Shown: positions 57,279 to 64,000 of the stretch, one piece after another
How positions within the stretch are numbered: position 1 is the stretch's first letter
How the letters are laid out: every line of letters starts with the position of its first letter
Source: Bemisia tabaci
Taxonomy: Eukaryota > Arthropoda > Insecta > Hemiptera > Aleyrodidae
Length of the DNA stretch: 64,000 nt
Assembly: GCF_918797505.1 (NCBI RefSeq)
Contig: NC_092795.1
Location: 22,865,131 to 22,929,130 of the forward strand
Reading direction: 5' to 3'
Translations under genes and position numbers: made by a program
Notes under the pieces: model-generated
Told to the model about the DNA's origin: nothing
The model's input: only the letters and a program-made list of their open reading frames with translations
Databases searched by the model: none

Positions 57279-58233
57279 CCCCGGTAAAAATTGGCGATAA
57301 GAGCTGCGTTTCAAAATACCATAGGAATTCTTATAGCCGGCTGAAAAAGGCTACAGAAAATCATATAGCTGGCTGTAGAATGCGGAGCAAATCATACGGC
57401 CGGGCTATACGAAGCGATAAAAAATTATGCAGCCGGGCTATAGTTCCTACCGCCGGGCTTTACACTTTATCTCCTGGCTGTTGCTTTTTCGCCATCGATT
57501 ATAAAAGGCTATAAGAAATTGTGTAGAAATTCGTGTGCTTTGGAAATCATTAAGTTTGATACGGAACCACCTTAATGTTTACAAAACACACGTTATCTTT
57601 TCCTTTAACACATTTTTTTTTCATCAATTAAAACGAGAATAATCCATACAGGATGTGCAAACATTTCAAAATCATGAGTTGAATAACGCTGACTCCGCCA
57701 GATTAAATATTAGAGCCTAACACAAAGCGGAGCGCCGACGCACTGGCGCCTACAAACCTAACCGGGATACTTCACGCATTGCGCAACGCGTGAAGTATCC
57801 CTGTTAGGTTTGTAGGCGCCAGTGCGCGTTTCGCGCTGGCTGCCCGCCTGCCGCACCGCAACGTGCCACGGCGCTTGGAGCAACTATTTCACACCAGAGG
57901 TATTGCAAAGTAACATACGAAACTGAAGGCGCTCTAATATATTAGGAATGGCAGGCATCCGTCTAAAGTACGGAGCTTTCCTCGCAAAATAAATTAAGAT
58001 ACTACGGCCCAAAAAGAGAGCAGTGGTCCAAAAACTCACTAAGTCCTAGCATCCGTAATTAGTGACGGTTAGGATACACTTTATCGCCTGGCTGTGAGTT
58101 GCTTAATCGCCATCGGCTATAAAATGCTATAAGAAATTGTGTAGCCGGCTATAGAAGCTATTGGATATCTTACAGCCGGCCGTAGGTCTATGGTATTTTG
58201 GAACACAGATTCTACTGCCAATTTTTACCAGGG
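57279..58233. mobile_element. 955-bp foldback element with TA duplication, copy 1
   Basis: CCCCGGTAAAAATTGGC at the left and GCCAATTTTTACCAGGG at the right, flanked by TA (57277-57278 and 58234-58235). Subterminal regions repeat GCCGGCTATA / TATAGCCGGCT words in both orientations. The centre contains a long hairpin at about 57741-57825 (CTGGCGCCTACAAACCTAAC mirrored across ATTGCGCAA). No transposase. It is inserted next to a half copy of the 16020-family MITE. Confidence 0.85.
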
Positions 58234-58239
58234 TATCTT

Positions 58240-59930
58240 AAATTTTATTGGTTTTAATATCTTAAATGACTCAGTTGTCGGTTTTCGTCGAAACAGGATT
58301 TTAAACGTAACTAATGCATCATAGCATGGTGTGTTGCAAAAACTACGGATGGTTCCTACGATGCATACGTTCATAACTCGGTTAATATTGTTCGGATTTT
58401 GGATACTTGCCACTGTGTGTCACTTTCGTATTGTGCGGATAACCGGTTTGTATTTTTACGCAGTGATTCATTTCGAGCAGTCATCTTCTGAGAAGTTGGG
58501 TACGGGCAAGTTTCAGGCAATTTACAAATTTTGTGGTCCATCGTGGAGAGTCAGTGCCATAACCTTGGCAAGCTCACTTCCGAAACGGTCGATCACTTAC
58601 GCTGCAAATGACTCATTAAACGCGATGTACTTGCCAAATAAAAGCAGGGTTGCGGGGCATCTGTCTCTACTTCGCTACGCTGAGAAGTCTCTGAATTAGC
58701 GAAAAGTACGAAACGATGCTACAAAAATTCATTTTCCACTTTTCTCCTCCAGCATTCTGACAGACGTGTATATGAACAGAGCTTAGGCAGAAAATGCAGA
58801 TTCCTGATGTAGAAACACACTCATACTCTCACTCTAAGACACAATACCTGTGCCCCACGCCATAATGTGGCATGATAAAGTGAAGTTGAGTTTCTTCATT
58901 TCCGCGAACACTGTGTGATGAGATTATTATGAAGCTGATTGTCATGACAACAAGACCAAATTTTAGAGAAATTTCCCTGATAAAAAGTCTACAAAGCAAA
59001 AGCTCTTAAGTAATTTCACAGTGGAAAGCTCTATGCTCAATCTTAGACGGCGCTTAACACTTTTTGAATTTTCATTATTCATTTCGTCGTTTCACAGACA
59101 AAGAAACGTAACTTCATTCCAAATTTCCAAGGTTACAAAATTGACTCAAACTATTCAATTTAATACGAGAATGTAACTGCACTATGCGAGGGAGAATTTG
59201 GTAACATTGCAATGTACTTAAGTTCTTTTGTGAAGGGAACGAGGATTTGAAAGAATCTCTCTGGTGAATTCAATGAGAAAAGGAAAAAGAGGAGGAAAGT
59301 TGCACAAAGGCACGTACCACCCGGAACATATTCCGGTGCTTGCAGTCTTCGCTGGTCAGTTTGAGAGCTTACACCAGAGTTCCAATCTCCAGCTAATTCT
59401 ACGGATTAAGCTCCCGTATTGTCACCCCATTTGGCGCAACTCATGCGGTGTTAATTTTATCTGAGCTCGCAGAGTCCGCACCGCAGCTCAGCGGATTAGA
59501 CGTAAGCGCGCCTGATTAACCTGAACCTGAACCTGAATCCGTCTCCCATCGAAAAACCTCGCTATGTTCCATTCACTGAAAAAGGGTTAGTTTTGCGCAC
59601 CGCCTGTGCAATACCCTGTATCGTTCGAGCACAGAGACAATTTATTTTAGAGACCATAAAAGTTACGTCGGGAAGTAAGAGCTCGGATTTACCTAAGAGG
59701 ACTCATGACCCACGAGTTGAGAAATGGTGTAACGAACCCAACTCTATTTGCAAAAACTCGCCCGGTAAAATGCTCACCCGGAACACGTCCATCAAAATTC
59801 GAATCAAAATGTGTCCGCAAATTACGATATCGAACTGCCTGTGATACCTATTTTTTTGTTAGATTCAGGTGAATCCTGACATTCCCTGTGAATTTCACCG
59901 TCATGCGAAGTGGTGAACTCCGAAACGTTG
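58240..59930. other. Unassigned region
   Basis: A plus frame of 122 codons (58331-58699, non-ATG start) follows the foldback immediately. It has a hydrophobic N-terminal stretch (LILFGFWILATVCHF) but no recognised domain or splice support. At 59481-59560 a GCAGCTCAGCGGATTAGA phrase resembles a tRNA box A, and CCTGAA is repeated three times downstream. Too little to call. Confidence 0.35.
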
Positions 59931-59934
59931 AAAA

Positions 59935-60478
59935 AATCTAAGAAAAGGAAGAGGAAGAGAGAGGAGAAGAGGAAAGGGAAAGAAAGGAAAAGAAGTCGAA
60001 GAGAGGATGGAGAAGAAAAAGAGGAAGAAGAGGACTGGCAGGAGAGAGGAGAGAGGAAAGGGTAGGAAAAGAGGAAAGGGGAGGGAGGAAGGGAAAGGTA
60101 GGGGAAAAGGAGAGGAAATGGGAAAAGGGGCAGAGAAGGAAAGGAGAAAGGGAAGCGAAAGAAGATGAAGAAGAAGAGGTAGTAGGAAGAAGAGGAAGTA
60201 GGAGAAAAAGGAAGAGAAAGGGGAAAGAAGAAGAAGAGAAAAGTGAATGAGGTGCAGAAGAAGAAAAATAGGAGAAGGGAGGTGAGGAAGAAGGATAAGA
60301 GGAGGGTTAAGGACAAGGGGAGGAAGAGGGAGGAGAAGAGGGAGAAGCAGAGGAAAATAAATGCAAATGAGAAGGAAAAAGAGCACAAGACACTTAGGAA
60401 AACGGAGGAGAAGAGGAAGGAGGAATGAAGAAAAAAGAAGGACAAGAGGAATAGGAAGAAGAGGAGAAATAAAGAAAA
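59935..60478 (+). repeat. ~540-bp polypurine (GA-rich) tract
   Basis: Almost only A and G on the plus strand (AGGAAGAGGAAGAGAGAGG, AAGAAGAGGAAG and similar), with scattered T or C. The minus-strand frames of 207 and 193 codons are the complementary CT-rich reading (Leu, Ser, Phe and Pro only) and are not proteins. Such tracts can form triplex (H-DNA) structures in vitro. Confidence 0.95.
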
Positions 60479-60589
60479 TCATCTATGAGGTGGGCTTACA
60501 GGAATCCAATTGGAAACGAAAACACAAGTTATATTTCCCGATGCGTCTTGATTCCTCCTGTGATCGGTATCCGTTGATGACGGCTATTA

Positions 60590-61010
60590 TCGTGGGACAG
60601 TCGGGCATCGTTGCCGTTGTTGTTGTGCGCAGGGGTCGTTGCGTCGGGCCGGGGCTCGGGGGCCGCGCGGAATGGAGTGCGACCTTGTCGGGGGCCCTAA
60701 AAGGGCATCGCGGCGGTACCGGTCCTCCTCAGCTACCCGTTCCCGATGCACCCGCCACCGCACCACGACGCCACCGACGACGACGTCGTCGTCACTGAAG
60801 CCACAATCCACGTCCCATGTCGCACGCATAGAGTACAATAGAGTCGCAAAGTACTGGATCGCCGATGAAGTCACTTTTCGAGGCTGTTTTGTCCAGTTCT
60901 CCGGAGACTAGTGTGCGGCGACTAGCGATGACGCATACGCAGAGACTCGCGCTCAGCGCTCCCCACTCCCGACAGTCCCGACTCGGCTCCGTTCGTCGGC
61001 TAGACACACA
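60590..61010. promoter_or_regulatory. CpG-rich island next to the polypurine tract
   Basis: A GC- and CpG-rich interval (GTCGGGCCGGGGCTCGGGGG, CGACGACGACGTCGTCGTC) between the polypurine tract and a tandem array. Frames of 90-145 codons are open in both directions owing to composition. It may be a promoter, but the inverted repeat at 60821-60871 suggests that part of it belongs to an element. Confidence 0.25.
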
Positions 61011-61752
61011 CTGAACCAGCTAAAATAAGTAGGCCGGTAATAAGTCTGAAATTGAGTCCATATATGAATATTATCTCGGAGTAACATACATTAATGGATT
61101 CATTATGGCTTTGAATATCTATTTCAAGCAAAATTTGCACAAATTAATACCGATGGAATTAAAAAAAGTCGAAAAAACACAAGCAGTCGCTGATTTCTCC
61201 ATAAGCCACCGTGTAAAAAAATGCCGGTTGGTTCACACTTGGTATAAGTCAGAAATTAAATTCCTATATGAAGTTTATCCAGGAGTAATATACATCAATG
61301 GATTCATTATGACTTTGACTATCTAATTATAGCAAAATTTGCACAAATTAATATCGATGAAATCAAAAAATGTCGAAAAAACACGGACAGTCGTTGCTTT
61401 TCCCGTAAGCCGCCGTGATAAGAAATGCCGGTTGGTTCACACTTGGTATAAGTCAGAAATTAAATCCCAATATGAATATTATCCAGGGTAATATACATCA
61501 ATGGATTCATTATGGCTTTGACTACCTTTAAATAGCAAAATTTGCAAAAATTAATGCTGATTGAATTATGAAATACCTAAAAAACACAAGCAGTTCTTGA
61601 TTTCTCCATAAGCCGCCGTGTTACAAAATGCCGTTGGGTTCGCAAATGGTTCACTATTTTCGGAGCACACGCGGCTCGGAAACGCCTGTTCATGGATTGG
61701 CTTCATCGCCGCTCCAGTACTTTGCGACTCTATTGTACTCTATGGTCGCACG
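60821..61752. mobile_element. Candidate element: ~50-bp inverted arms flanking a 203-bp tandem array
   Basis: The left arm at 60821-60871 (CATAGAGTACAATAGAGTCG, CAAAGTACTGGATCG, GATGAA) is matched inverted at 61700-61752 (TTCATCG, TCCAGTACTTTGCGACTC, TATTGTACTCTATG). Between them lies the array 61027-61640. Borders and target duplication are unresolved, and the arms could be internal to a larger element. Confidence 0.5.
61027..61640 (+). repeat. Tandem array, ~203-bp units, about 3 copies
   Basis: AATGGATTCATTATG recurs with TGGATT at 61095, 61299 and 61502 (spacings 204 and 203). Each unit carries GCAAAATTTGCACAAATTAAT, TCGAAAAAACAC, ATAAGCC(A/G)CCGTG and ATGCCGGTTGGTTCACAC. Period close to that of the array at 45475-46240, but the sequence is different. 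Confidence 0.85.
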
Positions 61753-61869
61753 TCACCGAATACTCCGCTCAAATTGGGTTATTCGGTTAGTTACGGAATT
61801 TGCCTTCGCCCACTCCGTCACCTCGTCGTGAAACCTCTCGTAAAATTTGCTAGACATTCTAAGCATATT

Positions 61870-62124
61870 TGGACCGCGTTAAGTAGAAAGGAACCAAGTC
61901 ACATCAGCTATTGCCAGATTTAACTGGGCAATTCAATTTTTTACGTGAAAACGGTTGTGCGGATTTTTGTGCAAATTTCAGTGAATTTTCTGCATAGTGC
62001 GAAGCAAATTTATTCAAATTTTCATAGAAGTCCGTACAGACGTCCTCTTGTAAAATATTTAAGTGCTCAGTTAAATTTGGCAATAGCTAATGTGGCTTGG
62101 TTCCTTCCTTCCAAACGCAGTTCA
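61870..62124. mobile_element. GTTAAGCAGAAAGGAACC-family MITE, copy 4 (255 bp)
   Basis: TGGACCGCGTTAAGTAGAAAGG at the left with CAAGTCACATCAGCTATTGCC. At the right is GGCAATAGCTAATGTGGCTTGG, ending AAACGCAGTTCA. It lacks the nested 137-bp element found in the copy at 21883, so it serves as the empty-site reference. Confidence 0.8.
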
Positions 62125-62182
62125 TTTTACTTCCGGATTGGATTCAGAATCTGGTCATCCAGATCTGGTTGGAACTATAACA

Positions 62183-63128
62183 CACTGGTAAAAGTTGGCG
62201 ATAGGAGCTGCGTTTCAAAATACCATAGGAGTTCTTATAGCCGACTGAAAAAGGCGATAGCAATTCATTGTATAGCTGGCTGTAGAAAGTGGAAAAAATC
62301 ATACGGCCGCGCTACACGAAGCGATAAAAAATTATACAGCCGGGCTATAGTTCCTATCGCCGGGCTTTACACTTTATCGCCTGGCTGTTGCTTTTTCGCC
62401 ATCGGCTATAAGAAATTGTCTAGAAATTCGTGTGCTTTGTAAATCCTTAAGTTTATACGGAATCACCTTAATATTTACAAAACGCACATTATATTTTCCT
62501 TTACAACATATTTTTTTCATCAATTAAAATGAGAATAATCCATACAGAGTGTGCAAACATTTCAAAGTCGTGAGTTGAAAAACGCTGCCTCCACGAGATT
62601 AAATATTAGAGCCTAACACAAAGCGGAGCGGCGGCGCACTGGCGCCTACAAACCTAACAGGGATACTTCACACATTGCGCAATACGTGAAGTATCCCTGT
62701 TAGGTTTGTAGGCGCCAGTGCGCGTTTCGCGCTGGCTTCCCGCCCGCCGCGCTGCGCCGCAGCGTACCACGGCGCTTGAAGCAACTATTTCACCCCAGAG
62801 GTATTGCACAGTATCGTACGAAATTGAAGGCGCTCCAGCATATTAGGAATGGCAGGCATCCATCAAAAGTACGGGCTTTTCTCGCAAAATAAATCAAGAT
62901 ACTACGGCCCAAAAGAGAGCAGTGGTCCAAAAACTCACTAAGTCCTAGCATCCGTAATTACTAACGTTTAGCATACACTTTATCGCCAGGCTGTTGCTTA
63001 ATCGCCAGCGGCTATAAAAAGCTATAAGAAATTGTGTTGCCGGCTGTAGAAGCTATTGGAAATCTTACAGCCGGCTGTAGGTCTATGGTATTTTGAAACA
63101 CAGATTCTACTGCCAATTTTTACCAGGG
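62183..63128. mobile_element. ~946-bp foldback element, copy 2 of the 57279 family
   Basis: The left end ACTGGTAAAAGTTGGCGATAG and the right end GCCAATTTTTACCAGGG match the copy at 57279-58233 along the whole length, including the TATAGCCGGCT words and the central hairpin (CTGGCGCCTACAAACCTAAC mirrored, about 62640-62722). The left terminus is slightly degenerate, and no TA duplication is evident. A 165-codon plus frame (61945-62442) spans its left part and the neighbouring MITE and is an artefact. Confidence 0.85.
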
Positions 63129-63139
63129 CAACCATGAAG

Positions 63140-64000
63140 AAAACAAGGAGGTGGCCGTATTTCGGGTATCTTGGATTTTGTCGATGGCGTAGGTCGGTAT
63201 GCACGGTTTTCATCCATAATTTTTCTTTGAAATGGTGTCTTTTATGGATAAAAGTATTTTTATATAAAGTGTTTGAAATTATAATTTGAGTTGACCTAAG
63301 CGAAAGAACAAAAATTGGCGTTGCGGCCTGTTTTTAATACTTCAAATTGCGGATTTTGTTTGAATATCGACGCCACATTGTACCAACCTACGTCATGGGG
63401 TGTAAACAAAACAAACAAAATAAGATGCGACCACCTAGATTTTTTTCTCTTTGCATAAAAAACGCCTCGAGCGCAAACATTTTGAGCCAATCAGATTGAG
63501 GGAAGACAGGAAGAGTTGATCCAAAAATAAGGTGTTTTCAATCCATGAGCATTCCATTGAACCACCTCAACAGGAAGGTCAAGAAATTCAGATCGGATCA
63601 GTGGCTCTCTCTATTTCCGGTTGCCGTGGATCGGATTGCGAATGCAATTATTCCTGGATCCGATCAAATATAATTTACCTTTAGTGCGCCCGACATTAAT
63701 GGTCGCATTTCAATGTTTCTTCATAGAAGCACCCTTACACTGTTTGACTAACTTGACAGTTGTAACTATGTTTAGAGTCTTAAAGCCGCACGTCGTGATC
63801 AAAGAACAATTCAGGTTTGACGAGCTCCAGTCACTGACTAGCGTCAGTGGTGCTGGAAGTAGTTGATCCAACTTTGTCGCCTCCAGAAAGTGCATTCATT
63901 GCCCAAGTTTCGCTCGTGAGTGGTCAACTAGGAAACGCGCTCCCAACCGGCAGAAGTGAGGTTAGTTTATGGTGTTGCCGCACCTGTTACCGCCTCGTTC
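63140..64000. other. Unassigned end of window
   Basis: No supported gene or element. Frames of 61-81 codons occur without support. Any gene here would extend past the window edge. Confidence 0.45.

Noticed and set aside
59481..59560. Possible tRNA gene (GCAGCTCAGCGGATTAGA resembles box A)
   Set aside because: No matching T arm, acceptor stem or box B at the correct distance, and the downstream CCTGAA repeat breaks the fold.
59822..60482. Minus-strand open frames of 207 and 193 codons
   Set aside because: They are translations of the complement of the polypurine tract and consist almost only of Leu, Ser, Phe and Pro. Low-complexity artefact.
61945..62442. Plus-strand open frame of 165 codons
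   Set aside because: It spans the end of one MITE and the left part of a foldback element, so it is a chance join of repeat sequences.

Overview
This window looks like intergenic or intronic DNA from a repeat-rich animal genome, most likely an arthropod. It is AT-rich with a few GC/CpG-rich islands. I see no operons, no long uninterrupted genes, and no rRNA or CRISPR. Inverted-repeat DNA transposons are very dense: mariner-like, hAT-like and several short palindromic (MITE-type) families. The repeat style recalls hemipteran genomes such as whiteflies, but that is an impression and was not tested.

No complete protein-coding gene can be supported. Nearly all open frames are chance frames, transposon frames or low-complexity frames. 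The best coding evidence is a few exon-like segments with splice sites in a compatible phase. On the minus strand, 37356-37542 and 37136-37239 form a possible 3' gene end with a 116-bp intron. On the plus strand, 39556-39701 ends at a GTGAGT donor, and 19327-19495 has an acceptor and a weaker donor. GC-rich islands ending in donor-like sites (12895-13225 and 52080-52507), and a CRE-containing island at 11130-11643, may be promoters with non-coding first exons.

Layout. 0-8.5 kb: diverged MITE fragments, a ~175-bp tandem array, an extraordinary run of seven triloop hairpins at 3952-4105, an 824-bp hAT-like element with target duplication, a 246-bp palindromic element and a tRNA-derived SINE-like piece. 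8.5-12 kb: mostly unassigned, with the CRE-containing island. 12-23 kb: palindromic elements, a GC island followed by a ~185-bp tandem array, and a nested MITE pair. 23-34 kb: sparse, with two small palindromic elements and TAGGGATTT-rich stretches. 34-43 kb: further MITEs including nested ones, the exon candidates, and a 1177-bp mariner foldback whose arms copy the transposase 3' end. 42.7-46.5 kb: a 3.7-kb element bounded by short inverted repeats and carrying two tandem arrays. 46-57 kb: a second hAT-like element, a 253-bp MITE, a GC island and a MITE inserted inside another MITE. 57-64 kb: two copies of a ~950-bp foldback, a 540-bp polypurine tract and an inverted-repeat-bounded 203-bp tandem array.

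No genes are seen working together as a pathway. The coherent story is transposon ecology: nested insertions giving a relative order of activity, two apparently different element families sharing an internal module, and inverted-repeat elements that carry tandem arrays.
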